Assembly (NCBI RefSeq): GCF_018613695.1
Contig: NZ_JAGGPR010000001.1
Coordinates: 124,001 to 188,000, forward strand
Source of the DNA: Arthrobacter sp. ISL-95
GTDB taxonomy: Bacteria; Actinomycetota; Actinomycetes; Actinomycetales; Micrococcaceae
Length of the DNA stretch: 64,000 bases
Direction: 5' to 3'
The number at the start of each line of letters is the position of its first letter. The first letter of the stretch is position 1. The notes beneath the pieces are model-generated. The model saw nothing but the letters and a program-made list of their open reading frames with translations. It had not been told where the DNA came from and did not search any database. The position numbers and the translations under genes are program-made. Positions 47,271-56,155 of this stretch are shown piece after piece.

Positions 47271-48527
47271 GTGCGCATAGTCCTCGGAGTCGGGGGAGGG
47301 ATCGCAGCCTATAAGGTTGCATCGCTCCTCCGGCTTTTTACTGAAGCCGGTCACAAGGTGTCGGTCATCCCCACGGATGCCGCTACCCGATTCGTCGGTG
47401 TGGCCACCTGGGAAGCCCTTTCCGGCAACCCTGTGAGCAACAGCGTCTTCGACGACGTCGAGAAGGTCAACCATGTCCGCCTGGGGCATGAGGCGGACCT
47501 GATCGTGGTTGCTCCTGCCACCGCCGATCTCCTGGCCAAGGCAGCTACCGGACAAGCAGGCGACCTCCTCACCAACACGCTCCTCATGGCCAACGGGCCG
47601 GTTCTGTTTGCTCCTGCCATGCACACGGAAATGTGGCAGCACGCCGCAACCCAAACCAACGTTGAGACGTTGCGGAGCCGTGGCGTGACGGTGCTCGAGC
47701 CTGCTTCCGGTCGCCTGACGGGAGCCGACTCGGGTCCGGGCCGTCTGCCCGAACCGGAAGCCATTTTTGCTGCCGCCATGGCTTTGGCTGAGGCTTCTAC
47801 GGATGACGAACCGGACGCAGCACCAGCCGCGCACACATCCTTGGCTGGACGTACGGTCAGCATCTCCGCCGGTGGCACCCGGGAAGCGTTGGACCCGGTC
47901 CGGTTCCTGGGCAACCGCTCCTCCGGCAAACAGGGCGCAGCTTTGGCCGCGGCGGCTTTGGCTGCCGGAGCAACAGTTCGGTTCCTTGCTGCGCACATGG
48001 ACGTCCAGCCGCCTGCCGGCGTCGAGCTTGTCCGCGTTGAATCAGCCTTGGAACTGCGCGAGGCTGCGCTAAAAGCTGCAGTGGACTCCGACGTCGTTAT
48101 TATGGCTGCTGCCGTCGCGGACTTCCGTCCGGCAGAGGTCTCGGACACCAAGATCAAGAAGGTCGACGGCGAGGACGCACCTGTGGTGCGGTTGATCCGG
48201 AACCCGGACATTCTGCACGAGCTGGTGGAGCGTCGCAATGCCGGCGGTGGCCAGCAGTTGATTGTCGGTTTCGCAGCCGAAACGGGCGACGCCCAAGGCG
48301 ACGTCCTGGAACATGCAGCGGCCAAGCTCAAGCGCAAGGGCTGCGACCTCCTGGTGGTGAACCAAGTGGGCATTGGCCGTGTTTTCGGCCTAGATGAGAA
48401 CTCAGTGGTCATTCTCTCCGGTCACGGAGCCGCAGCTGAATCGGCCGCCGGCTCAAAGGCCGACGTCGCGGCTGCTGTGATTGATCGGGTGGGCGCCGAA
48501 CTCACGCGGGTCTTCCCGGCCACGTAA
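47271..48527 (+). CDS. coaBC: Bifunctional phosphopantothenoylcysteine decarboxylase / phosphopantothenate-cysteine ligase CoaBC
   Basis: 418 aa from GTG 47271 with GGAGG 4 nt upstream. Two steps of coenzyme A synthesis. N-terminal flavoprotein CoaC: GVGGGIAAYKVASLLR, catalytic His in KVNHVRLGHEAD, and APAMHTEMW in the flavin/substrate loop. C-terminal CoaB: ISAGGTREALDPVRFLGNRS, SSGKQGAALA and AAAVADFRP. A linker of about 25 residues joins the halves. Confidence 0.95.
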   Translation: MRIVLGVGGGIAAYKVASLLRLFTEAGHKVSVIPTDAATRFVGVATWEALSGNPVSNSVFDDVEKVNHVRLGHEADLIVVAPATADLLAKAATGQAGDLLTNTLLMANGPVLFAPAMHTEMWQHAATQTNVETLRSRGVTVLEPASGRLTGADSGPGRLPEPEAIFAAAMALAEASTDDEPDAAPAAHTSLAGRTVSISAGGTREALDPVRFLGNRSSGKQGAALAAAALAAGATVRFLAAHMDVQPPAGVELVRVESALELREAALKAAVDSDVVIMAAAVADFRPAEVSDTKIKKVDGEDAPVVRLIRNPDILHELVERRNAGGGQQLIVGFAAETGDAQGDVLEHAAAKLKRKGCDLLVVNQVGIGRVFGLDENSVVILSGHGAAAESAAGSKADVAAAVIDRVGAELTRVFPAT

Positions 48528-48593
48528 CTGAGCCCACACACCCGAATTCTTAGCAAAGGGACACACGGCAGATGCCGCCGTCCCGCAACCCAG

Positions 48594-48599
48594 TAAGGT
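48594..48599 (+). promoter_or_regulatory. Possible -10 element of metK (leaderless)
   Basis: TAAGGT is followed by GGTCGA (6 nt) and the metK GTG at 48606. No Shine-Dalgarno sequence. The same GGTCGA spacer sits between the -10 box and start of pdxT. Confidence 0.4.
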
Positions 48600-48605
48600 G
48601 GTCGA

Positions 48606-49835
48606 GTGACTTTACCGCTGCACCATGAACACCATGGCACCCCGTCCAAGCTCCGGCTCTTCACCTCCGAATCGGTCACTGAAGGGCACCCGGACAAGAT
48701 CTGCGACCAAATCAGCGACGCCATTTTGGACGCTCTGCTGGCTGCTGATCCTGAATCCCGGGTCGCTGTTGAAACCATGGCCACTACGGGCTTGGTGCAC
48801 GTGGCTGGTGAGGTTACTACCGATGCCTACGTGGAGATTCCGCAGATTGTCCGCGAGACGATCCTGGGCATTGGCTATGACTCGTCCGCAAATGGATTCG
48901 ACGGCGCCCGCTGTGGTGTGTCGGTGTCCATCGGCCAACAGTCCAACGACATCGCCGGTGGCGTATTCAACTCACTTGAGGCCCGTGAAGGCCGGCAAGA
49001 GGACGACTACGACCTCCAGGGCGCCGGCGATCAGGGAATCATGTTTGGCTATGCCAGCGATGAGACGGCGTCTTACATGCCTACCCCCATCTGGCTCGCC
49101 CACCGTTTGTCCGAACGCCTTACTGAGGTCCGCAAGAACGGCGAGTTGGCTTACCTTCGCCCGGACGGCAAGACACAGGTCACCGTAGGTTACGACGGCG
49201 ATCGGCCGGTTTCCGTGGAAACTGTGGTCATCTCCAGCCAGCACGCTGAAGAGGCCAGCCTTGAGCAGCTTCGCGCGGACTTGGCCAGCTACGTGATCGA
49301 CCCCGTCATGTCAGCCTCCAACCTGGATATCTCACACACCGCAAACATCCTCAACCCTGCAGGCGCCTTCGTCATCGGCGGTCCCGTAGGGGACGCCGGG
49401 CTCACAGGACGCAAGATCATCGTGGACACTTACGGGGGATTTTCCCGCCACGGCGGTGGCGCATTCTCCGGTAAGGATCCGTCCAAGGTGGACCGTTCAG
49501 CGGCTTATGCCATGCGCTGGGTCGCCAAGAACGTGGTGGCCGCCGGACTGGCCAAGCGGGCTGAGATTCAAATTGCCTACGCCATCGGCCAGGCACGCCC
49601 GGTTGGAACGTACGTTGAGACCTTCGGCACGGAAACCGTTGATCCGGCCCGCATTAGCGAAGCCATCGATGAACTGTTCGACCTTCGTCCGCGCGCCATC
49701 ATTGATGCGCTTGATCTCAAACGGCCCATTTACGCAAAGACGGCGGCCCACGGTCACTTTGGTCGCGACGACCCCGATTTCACGTGGGAACGCCTGGACC
49801 GGGTGGCCGACCTGAAGGAATACTTCAACGCCTGA
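48606..49835 (+). CDS. metK: S-adenosylmethionine synthetase
   Basis: 409 aa from GTG 48606. Makes SAM from methionine and ATP. Motifs: [64 protein letters not shown] and a flexible-loop region [13 protein letters not shown] short His-containing head (LPLHHEHHG) precedes the domain. No SAM riboswitch is seen in the 78-bp upstream gap; a leaderless start is likely. Confidence 0.96.
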   Translation: MTLPLHHEHHGTPSKLRLFTSESVTEGHPDKICDQISDAILDALLAADPESRVAVETMATTGLVHVAGEVTTDAYVEIPQIVRETILGIGYDSSANGFDGARCGVSVSIGQQSNDIAGGVFNSLEAREGRQEDDYDLQGAGDQGIMFGYASDETASYMPTPIWLAHRLSERLTEVRKNGELAYLRPDGKTQVTVGYDGDRPVSVETVVISSQHAEEASLEQLRADLASYVIDPVMSASNLDISHTANILNPAGAFVIGGPVGDAGLTGRKIIVDTYGGFSRHGGGAFSGKDPSKVDRSAAYAMRWVAKNVVAAGLAKRAEIQIAYAIGQARPVGTYVETFGTETVDPARISEAIDELFDLRPRAIIDALDLKRPIYAKTAAHGHFGRDDPDFTWERLDRVADLKEYFNA

Positions 49836-49919
49836 CCCTTGGACACCGGTTGGGCGGCGGACGCATCAACCCTGCGTTGTTGTAATGTCAGTGGCCCATG
49901 ATTGGCTGGTGCCAGAGAG

Positions 49920-49953
49920 ATGCCCGCGGCGGGTCAATCCCGCTGCGGGCATT
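49920..49953 (+). terminator. Hairpin after metK
   Basis: ATGCCCGC-GG-CGGG pairs with CCCG-CT-GCGGGCAT around TCAAT; nearly perfect 14-bp stem. No U-tract, so termination is uncertain. Confidence 0.5.
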
Positions 49954-50005
49954 CCAGGTTAAGAATGCGTGGTGCTTTTCCGCGCCAGAGGTGGAGGTGA
50001 AGTGC

Positions 50006-52087
50006 TTGGCAGGTCACGATGCCCAGCCGTCGTTGCTGCAGGGCTTTCCGGATCGCGCGCCGATCAACGGTCCGCCACTTGCGGCTGAAAATCCGGTGGC
50101 GAGGGTGGTGCTCGAGTCGTCCCTGCCCCATTTGGACCGGCCATTCGACTACAGCGTTCCAGCTGAACTCGCGGAGGTGGCTGCGCCCGGCGTCCGGGTT
50201 AAGGTCAAATTCAACGGCCAGGAGCTCAACGGCTACATCATTGAAAGGCGCGCAGACTCGGATGCTGCGGCACCGCTGAGCACCCTGCACAAAGTGGTCT
50301 CACCGGTTGCGGTCCTCACCCCGGCCGCTATGGAGTTGGCCGGTACCGTAGCTGCCCGGTACGCCGGAACCCTCAGCGATGTCCTTCGAACGGCAATTCC
50401 TCCGCGGGTGGCCAAGGTGGAGAAGGAGCTGCTGGCCGGAGAGTTGGACGCGGGTGTTGTTGACCTGAAACCGGACACGGATGCCCGCGCGTGGGCTTCT
50501 TACGGCAATGGCGAGCCGTATCTGCAGCACCTCGCTAACGGCGGTTCCCCCAAAGCTGTCCTCACTGCTCTCCAGGGATTCGGCCCTGATGGTTGGCCGG
50601 CCCTGGTAGCTTCGGCCGTTGCCACGGTTCGTTCTTCGGGACGCGGCGCGGTGGTGGTGGTGCCGGACTATCGTGATCTTGAGCAGTTGGAAAGGGCGCT
50701 GGGCAATGTCCTGCCCGCATCCGACGTTGCCCGGCTAACGGCCGATGACGGACAAACTCCCCGCTACAGGAACTTTCTCAGGCTTCTTAGCGGTGCGGCG
50801 GGAGTAGCGATCGGCACTCGCTCGGCGGCCTATGCTCCGGTTCGCGATCTTGGTCTGGTGATCTGCTGGGACGACGGCGACGACCTCCACATCGAGCAAC
50901 GGGCTCCTTATGCGCACACCAGGGAAGTCCTGCTGTTGCGCGCCGAGCAGGAGAACGCTGCTTGTCTCATGGCCTCGCACAACCGAAGCACCGAACTCCA
51001 ACGCCTTGTTGAGATGCAGTGGGCAGTTCCGATTGAAGCACCGCGAAGTACTGTCCGCGCCACAACGCCCAGGCTTCTCAACACCGCCGACAGTTTCGAA
51101 CAAGAACGTGACCCACTGGCGCGTATTGCGCGTTTGCCGGGTGCGGCGTGGCGGGCAGCCAAAGAGGGCCTGGAGCGGGGTCCTGTCCTGGTCCAGGTGG
51201 CCCGGGCCGGATATGCCCCGTCTTTAGTGTGCGAGACATGCCGCGAATTGGCGCGCTGCAACGCCTGCCAGGGGCCTCTGGCCGTGTCCAGCAGTTCGGC
51301 CATGCCCGCTTGCCGGTGGTGCTCCACGCCCGCGCCGCAATGGCGCTGCGCTCACTGCAGCGGAACACGACTGCGCCGGGGAGCGGCAGGCGTCATGCGG
51401 ACGGCAGAGGAGTTGGGGCGGGCTTTCCCGGGCAAAGCGGTGGTGACCTCTTCCGGTGAACACATCAAGGCAACTGTTTCTGATGCTCCCGCCCTGGTGG
51501 TCGCTACGGTGGGCGCTGAGCCTGTTGCACCAAACGGTTACGCGGCAGCCCTGTTACTGGACGGCAACTCGTTGCTCCGGCGCGAGAACCTGCGCGCAGG
51601 GGAGGACACTGTCCGCCGGTGGTTCAACGCCGCATCCCTCGTGAAGCCGGCCAGCCAAGGTGGACTCGTGGTCATTACAGCCGACGATACCGCGGCTACG
51701 GGAGCACTGTTGCGGTGGGATGCTGCCGGCTTCGCCTCACGTGAACTGGCGCTTCGAAAGGAATTGCAGCTGCCCCCGGCAGTCCGCGTGGCTTCCGTGA
51801 CCGGTTCCAGGGCCGACGTCGTGCATTTCAGCGACGCTCTGGAGGCCAGCGCCGCGCTGGGCTCGGTAGCAAAGCTCCGCAAAGCCGGGCCCGCGCCGGT
51901 TCAGTTGTTCGGCGGTGCCCAATCGTCAGCCGCTGATATCGATGCAGAGGTCAGGACGCTCTACTTCATTCCTTACGCAGACGCTGCGGAGACCACCCGT
52001 GCCATGCGGGCTGTGAAGGTGGCCAGTGCCGCCAAGCGCACGTCGGGCCCGGTGCAGTTGCGGATGGACGGAGTAGACGTCCTCTGA
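50006..52087 (+). CDS. priA: PriA-like primosomal protein lacking helicase motifs
   Basis: 693 aa from TTG 50006, with GGAGG 8 nt upstream; the frame stays open to ATG 49898, which has no ribosome-binding site. N-terminal PriA DNA-binding domain (ARVVLESSLPHLDRPFDY). The Cys zinc cluster is kept (CETCRELARCNACQG, ACRWC, WRCAHCSG), but there is no Walker A GxTGSGKT and the DEAH box is replaced by CWDDGDD. It therefore cannot be an active helicase. This degenerate form is typical of actinobacteria and may serve only as a replisome-loading scaffold. Confidence 0.9.
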   Translation: MAGHDAQPSLLQGFPDRAPINGPPLAAENPVARVVLESSLPHLDRPFDYSVPAELAEVAAPGVRVKVKFNGQELNGYIIERRADSDAAAPLSTLHKVVSPVAVLTPAAMELAGTVAARYAGTLSDVLRTAIPPRVAKVEKELLAGELDAGVVDLKPDTDARAWASYGNGEPYLQHLANGGSPKAVLTALQGFGPDGWPALVASAVATVRSSGRGAVVVVPDYRDLEQLERALGNVLPASDVARLTADDGQTPRYRNFLRLLSGAAGVAIGTRSAAYAPVRDLGLVICWDDGDDLHIEQRAPYAHTREVLLLRAEQENAACLMASHNRSTELQRLVEMQWAVPIEAPRSTVRATTPRLLNTADSFEQERDPLARIARLPGAAWRAAKEGLERGPVLVQVARAGYAPSLVCETCRELARCNACQGPLAVSSSSAMPACRWCSTPAPQWRCAHCSGTRLRRGAAGVMRTAEELGRAFPGKAVVTSSGEHIKATVSDAPALVVATVGAEPVAPNGYAAALLLDGNSLLRRENLRAGEDTVRRWFNAASLVKPASQGGLVVITADDTAATGALLRWDAAGFASRELALRKELQLPPAVRVASVTGSRADVVHFSDALEASAALGSVAKLRKAGPAPVQLFGGAQSSAADIDAEVRTLYFIPYADAAETTRAMRAVKVASAAKRTSGPVQLRMDGVDVL

Positions 52088-52105
52088 CCCTGGCTGTGCC
52101 CTCGG

Positions 52106-53188
52106 CTACGCCTTTCGTCGACGCTGAGACACCACTTCTTCGGCTGCGGCAAGGAGCTGCCGTGCCGATTCGTCCCAGTTGAATTTTGCAGCGCGTTCCA
52201 CAGATGTTCGGGAGCGCTCCCGCCAGAGGGAATCCTCGCCCAGTGCAGTCACAGCCGCCGCGAATTCCGCCGGCGATTCAGGGTGAACGTAGCTGACGGC
52301 TTCGCCTCCGACCTCACGGAAGATGGGAATGTCACTTGCGATTACGGGCGTACCCAAGGCCATGGCCTCAACAAGCGGCAATCCATATCCCTCAGCACGT
52401 GAAAGGCTGACCAGTGCGGTGGCCCTCAGCAGGAGTTCGTCGTATTCCGCATCAGTGACACCGTTGTGAAACACCACCTTGGCTCGGTCGGGAACCAAGG
52501 CCTCCAATTCAGCTTTGCGTTGGGGGGTGATCCGGCTGAGCAAGTGCAGGGTGTATTCGTGCAGGCCGGACATGCCCCGGATCATGGTTTCGACGTTCTT
52601 GTAGGGCATGAACGAACCCATGTAGAGGATGGACTTGTCTGCGCCTGCTTCAGGGTCTCGAGGTGTTTGACCGGGTTGGGGTGCGTTCCCCACAATTCGA
52701 ACGGGACGCTTCGTCAGTGCGTACTTGGCCATGAGGGCTTCAGTGGTGTGGCTGATGGTAGCCACGATGTCGGCGCGGTTGAGCAGGAGCCGCTGTGGCC
52801 AGAACGCCTTGTGGTAGAGCCTCCACAGCAGGCGGACGGGGGCGGGCAGGAAGCCCGGGGGTGTCGGGTGTTCGTAGTAAATGAGGTCATGAAGGGTGAG
52901 AACCAGCCCGTATTTGCGGCCGAAGGTGCCCATGGTCTGCATGGGGCAGACCACCACGTCAGCACCAACGGGGTTGACCTTGCGGGCCACGAACAATTCC
53001 AAAGGTGACAGCGGGCTGTTGACCATGACGTGCGGGACGTCAGGGAGAAGGGCCAGTTGGCGCTTGTCGCTGATCAGCATGGTGACGTCGGCGATTTTTG
53101 ACGTTGCGGCTATGAGGCTGGAACCGTAGCGGCTGATGCCATCGTGATGGTCCGTTCGGGTAAAGCGGGCGTCGATGACGATTTTCAC
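52106..53188 (-). CDS. Glycosyltransferase family 4 protein
   Basis: 360 aa from GTG 53188, overlapping the preceding hydrolase stop by 3 bp. GT-B fold: N-terminal acceptor domain (MKIVIDARFTRTDHHDGISRYG quoted in part) and the C-terminal Rossmann domain with ILYMGSFMPYKNVE and the donor-binding SLSRAEGYGLPLVEAMALG, whose Glu-x7-Glu pattern is typical of GT4. Cytoplasmic, no membrane helix. Donor and acceptor unknown. Coupled to a hydrolase, so both may modify one envelope or storage glycan. Confidence 0.88.
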   Translation of the reverse strand: MKIVIDARFTRTDHHDGISRYGSSLIAATSKIADVTMLISDKRQLALLPDVPHVMVNSPLSPLELFVARKVNPVGADVVVCPMQTMGTFGRKYGLVLTLHDLIYYEHPTPPGFLPAPVRLLWRLYHKAFWPQRLLLNRADIVATISHTTEALMAKYALTKRPVRIVGNAPQPGQTPRDPEAGADKSILYMGSFMPYKNVETMIRGMSGLHEYTLHLLSRITPQRKAELEALVPDRAKVVFHNGVTDAEYDELLLRATALVSLSRAEGYGLPLVEAMALGTPVIASDIPIFREVGGEAVSYVHPESPAEFAAAVTALGEDSLWRERSRTSVERAAKFNWDESARQLLAAAEEVVSQRRRKA

Positions 53189-54129
53189 GCGGGATGTTCC
53201 TCCAGGAAGGTACGGATTGCTTCTGCGGCCGGAACCGGCGTCTCGTAGTGGATGAGATGCCCGACGTCGGGAATCACTTCCAGCTTTGCCTCGGGTAGGC
53301 GTTTCATGAGTTTGTGCTGGTTGGGAAGGGTGGCGATCTCATCTTTTTCGCCGGCAATGAGCAACACGGGGAGCGCTAATTGCTCAGCGACTTCAGCTAC
53401 GTTGCCCGAGACGGAAGCCTTGAACGATTCGAGCAGGCTCTTCCTGTCTGCGAAGGCACTGAAATAGGCGTCGTGCTGGCCGTGGATGAAACGGCGCAGG
53501 TTTTTGTCCTTGGTCTTGGCCATGGTGATGCTCATGATGCGAACGATCACCCGGTTGCGAAGGACCGCCAGTCCCAGCGCGCGGGGAAGTTTGGCGGACA
53601 CTTGGTAATACAGCACCGCAAGCTTTGTCATGATGCCCTTGGGACCCTCCAGAGCCGGGGCGGCGATCGGGTTGATGAGGACCAGCGGGTAGACGGCTCC
53701 CGGATTCGCGGCGGCAAAGTGGCTGGTAACGATTGAGCCAAAGGAGTGACCCAGAAGGACAGTCTTGTTATCCAAACCGAGCGCGGCCATGAAACCGGAG
53801 ATGAACTTCCCATAGCGTTCAACGGTGTGTTCGTCCTCGACGAAGGGTTCCGAGCTCCCGAAGGCGGGCAGGTCCGGCATGATGATGCGCATTTCCGGAA
53901 GGTGATCGGCGACGCGCAGCAATCCATGGTGGTCTCCCCGGAAGCCATGGATGACCAGAACGGTGCGGGTCATGGGAGTGACGCTGACAGGCCGGTACGT
54001 CCAGTAGGCTACGTTGCTGCCGTCCACATCGACGTCGGAGGCGCTCGTCCGCCCCCGCAGCCCCGTGCTGAAGAAGTCGTTGGTGGCCTCTACACCCTTG
54101 GTGGAGTGTTCGGTGTCCACGTTGTCCAT
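53185..54129 (-). CDS. Alpha/beta hydrolase
   Basis: 314 aa from ATG 54129. Alpha/beta-hydrolase fold: VLVIHGFRGDHHGLL (oxyanion HG), nucleophile Ser in LLGHSFGSIVTSHF, acid candidate Asp in IAGEKDEIATLP, and His in PDVGHLIHYETP. Helical lid around AVLYYQVSAKLPRALG. The first 30 residues are polar. Substrate unknown; it lies between an aldo/keto reductase (10 bp upstream) and a glycosyltransferase with overlapping start. Confidence 0.88.
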   Translation of the reverse strand: MDNVDTEHSTKGVEATNDFFSTGLRGRTSASDVDVDGSNVAYWTYRPVSVTPMTRTVLVIHGFRGDHHGLLRVADHLPEMRIIMPDLPAFGSSEPFVEDEHTVERYGKFISGFMAALGLDNKTVLLGHSFGSIVTSHFAAANPGAVYPLVLINPIAAPALEGPKGIMTKLAVLYYQVSAKLPRALGLAVLRNRVIVRIMSITMAKTKDKNLRRFIHGQHDAYFSAFADRKSLLESFKASVSGNVAEVAEQLALPVLLIAGEKDEIATLPNQHKLMKRLPEAKLEVIPDVGHLIHYETPVPAAEAIRTFLEEHPA

Positions 54130-54139
54130 ACGTTGGTCC

Positions 54140-55036
54140 CTACTTCACGTTGTCCGGGTGTGATCCCGTCCGATGATGGCGTTCGAGTGCTGCGATGCCG
54201 TCCATGTCCGCGCCCTCCAGGTCGAAATCGAAGACGGCGAAGTTTTCCTTGATCCGTCCCGCTGTGCTCGCTTTGGGGATGACCAGATTTCCCAACTGAA
54301 GATGCCACCGCAGAATGATCTGGGCCGGAGTCCGGCTGTACTTTTCGGACAGCGAGAGGATTGCCGGGTCCTCCAGCACCTGCCCGCGGCCAAGGGGGCT
54401 CCATGCCTCGGTGCGGATTCCGAGTTGCTCGTGCAAAGTCCGCAATCTGGTCTGCTGCAGCCAAGGGTGCAGTTCAATCTGGTTGACCGCAGGAACAACC
54501 TCGGCCTTTTGCATCAGCTGGTCGAGATGGTCGGGCTGGAAGTTGGAAACGCCGATGGCCCGCACCTTTCCCTCCCTGTAAAGGGTTTCCATGGCCTTAT
54601 AGCTTTCGGCGAACAATCCCCGTCCGGCACACGGCCAATGAATCAGGTAGAGGTCCACGTAGTCGAGTCCAAGGTTTGCCATGGATGTGTCAAAGGCTCG
54701 CAGCGTTGCATCGTAGCCCTGGTCATCGTTCCAGACCTTGGTGGTTACGAAGACGTCCTCACGTGCGAGTGCGTGCACAGATTCGCCGGAGCCGCCGGTG
54801 CCTCTGTTGGCTTCGGCGGCGTCGCCGATTGCGCCGCCCAATGCCCGGCCCACACCTACCTCGTTGCCGTACATAGCTGCTGTATCGAATCTCCGGTAGC
54901 CTTCGCCGAGTGCCGTGGCGACCAATGCTTCTGCGTCCTTGGCGGGAACTTTATAGAGTCCGTATCCCATGCGGTCCATCTGTACGCCATTGTTCAGCGC
55001 CAACGTGTTTGATGTCAGCTCGGAAGGGGATCTCAT
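54140..55036 (-). CDS. Aldo/keto reductase
   Basis: 298 aa from ATG 55036; longer in-frame starts at 55063 (GTG) and 55054 (ATG) exist. NADPH-dependent (beta/alpha)8 barrel. Tetrad: Asp/Tyr in FDTAAMYGNEVGVG, Lys in VFVTTKVWNDD, His in YLIHWPCAGRG. Also AIGVSNFQPDHL, VNQIELHPWLQQ and VIPKASTAGRIKENF for cofactor binding. An insert (AANRGTGGSGESVHALA) follows the Tyr region. Seven base pairs separate the longer start from the regulator stop, so they are probably one transcript. Confidence 0.88.
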   Translation of the reverse strand: MRSPSELTSNTLALNNGVQMDRMGYGLYKVPAKDAEALVATALGEGYRRFDTAAMYGNEVGVGRALGGAIGDAAEANRGTGGSGESVHALAREDVFVTTKVWNDDQGYDATLRAFDTSMANLGLDYVDLYLIHWPCAGRGLFAESYKAMETLYREGKVRAIGVSNFQPDHLDQLMQKAEVVPAVNQIELHPWLQQTRLRTLHEQLGIRTEAWSPLGRGQVLEDPAILSLSEKYSRTPAQIILRWHLQLGNLVIPKASTAGRIKENFAVFDFDLEGADMDGIAALERHHRTGSHPDNVK

Positions 55037-55070
55037 AGCAACGACTCTACCCATTCCTTGCACGATTGCT

Positions 55071-56033
55071 TCAGGAATGGCCGTTGAAACTCACCAGGCG
55101 TCGGGCTGAGGCTTCGTCCAGAATAAGGTCTGTTGCCAGTCCCGCTGCCAGAGCTCCCTGGAGGCCGTTGATCTTGGACGCTCCTGATACCACGCAGATC
55201 CGGCGCCTGACTTGACGCAACTGTTCATGGCTGGGACCGGTTGACCTTGCATTCAGGGTGATGCCGTCCGAGGACCCGTCACTCCGGAAGAAGACCGTTG
55301 CAACGTCACCCACGACGTCGTCGGCCGCCAGCATGGTGAGGTCATGTTCATCGAGGTAACCACCGGCGTAGACATGGCTCGGGTAGTCCGAATCCACCGA
55401 TCCGACGCCGAAGATGGCGATGCTCATCCGATCCTGCAAGTCCAGTATGCGTTGAACGCTGCGCTCATTCCACATTGCCGTCTTGGTGGAGGCATGATCA
55501 AAAAACGCCGGAACGGGGAACTGCTCCACGCGCGCACCGTAGGCGCTCCCGAAGCGCCGCATGATGTCACTGGCATAGGTAATGCCGGTGGTTTGCATGT
55601 TTCCGGCGCCGTTGAGCTGAACCACAATGCTGTCGTGGGTCACCTTGCGGGTGAGGTGCCGGCTGACCGCGCTGAGTGTCGCGCCCCAGGCCACGCCGAT
55701 GATGGCATTCGAGTCCACCAAGGGCCCGATTGTTCGTGCAGCCTGCATGGCTACGCGGTCCAAGGTCTCGGCCTCGTTGAGAGTATCCAGAACCGGAACC
55801 ACGTGGACGTCCACGCCGTACTGGTTCCGGATCTGGCTTTCCAGCTCAGGGCCGGTATCAAAGGGACTTCGAATCTGGATCTGAACCAAGCCTGTTTCCC
55901 TTGCGGAAGACAACAGCCTGGACACCGTGGACCTGGACGTCCGGAGTTCCCGGGCAATCGCATCCATGGTCAGGTCCTGCAGGTAATACATCTGTGCAGC
56001 CCGGAGCGCATCCGAGTGACGTGATCGTGCCAT
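55071..56033 (-). CDS. SorC-family (sugar-binding) transcriptional regulator, candidate glp regulator
   Basis: 320 aa from ATG 56033 with AAGGA upstream. N-terminal helix-turn-helix (TMDAIARELRTSRSTVSRLL at about 22-41), then a sugar-phosphate-isomerase-like sensor domain (IIGVAWGATLSAVSRHL, VVQLNGAG, IAIFGVGSVDSDYP). The divergent neighbour is glpD with a palindrome between them, so it may sense glycerol 3-phosphate or a related phosphosugar and control glpDFK. It could instead control the downstream reductase-hydrolase-glycosyltransferase genes. Confidence 0.88.
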   Translation of the reverse strand: MARSRHSDALRAAQMYYLQDLTMDAIARELRTSRSTVSRLLSSARETGLVQIQIRSPFDTGPELESQIRNQYGVDVHVVPVLDTLNEAETLDRVAMQAARTIGPLVDSNAIIGVAWGATLSAVSRHLTRKVTHDSIVVQLNGAGNMQTTGITYASDIMRRFGSAYGARVEQFPVPAFFDHASTKTAMWNERSVQRILDLQDRMSIAIFGVGSVDSDYPSHVYAGGYLDEHDLTMLAADDVVGDVATVFFRSDGSSDGITLNARSTGPSHEQLRQVRRRICVVSGASKINGLQGALAAGLATDLILDEASARRLVSFNGHS

Positions 56034-56046
56034 CTCATTTCCTTAC

Positions 56047-56060
56047 TGCACGTTTGTGCA
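56047..56060. promoter_or_regulatory. Candidate operator between the SorC-type regulator and glpD
   Basis: TGCACGTTTGTGCA is a perfect 5-bp dyad with a 4-bp spacer, 13 bp before the regulator ATG and 6 bp upstream of a -35 box reading toward glpD. Confidence 0.5.
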
Positions 56061-56066
56061 TATAGC

Positions 56067-56095
56067 TTGACTCCATTTTCCACCTTCGCAAGATT
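56067..56095 (+). promoter_or_regulatory. Candidate glpD promoter
   Basis: TTGACT (56067-56072) and AAGATT (56090-56095) with a 17-bp spacer, about 60 bp before the glpD start. Confidence 0.45.
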
Positions 56096-56155
56096 AGTGG
56101 TGAACGGTGCAGCAGCGAGTGGCGCGGCGCACGAACCAAGCCCAAGGGAGCAGTT

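Noticed and set aside
48528-48605. SAM riboswitch upstream of metK
   Set aside because: The 78-bp gap has no SAM-I or SAM-II core or terminator, and the likely leaderless start leaves no 5' UTR.
50006-52087. priA as a frameshifted or decayed helicase
   Set aside because: Loss of Walker A and DEAH is typical of actinobacterial PriA; the frame is intact and the zinc cluster is preserved.
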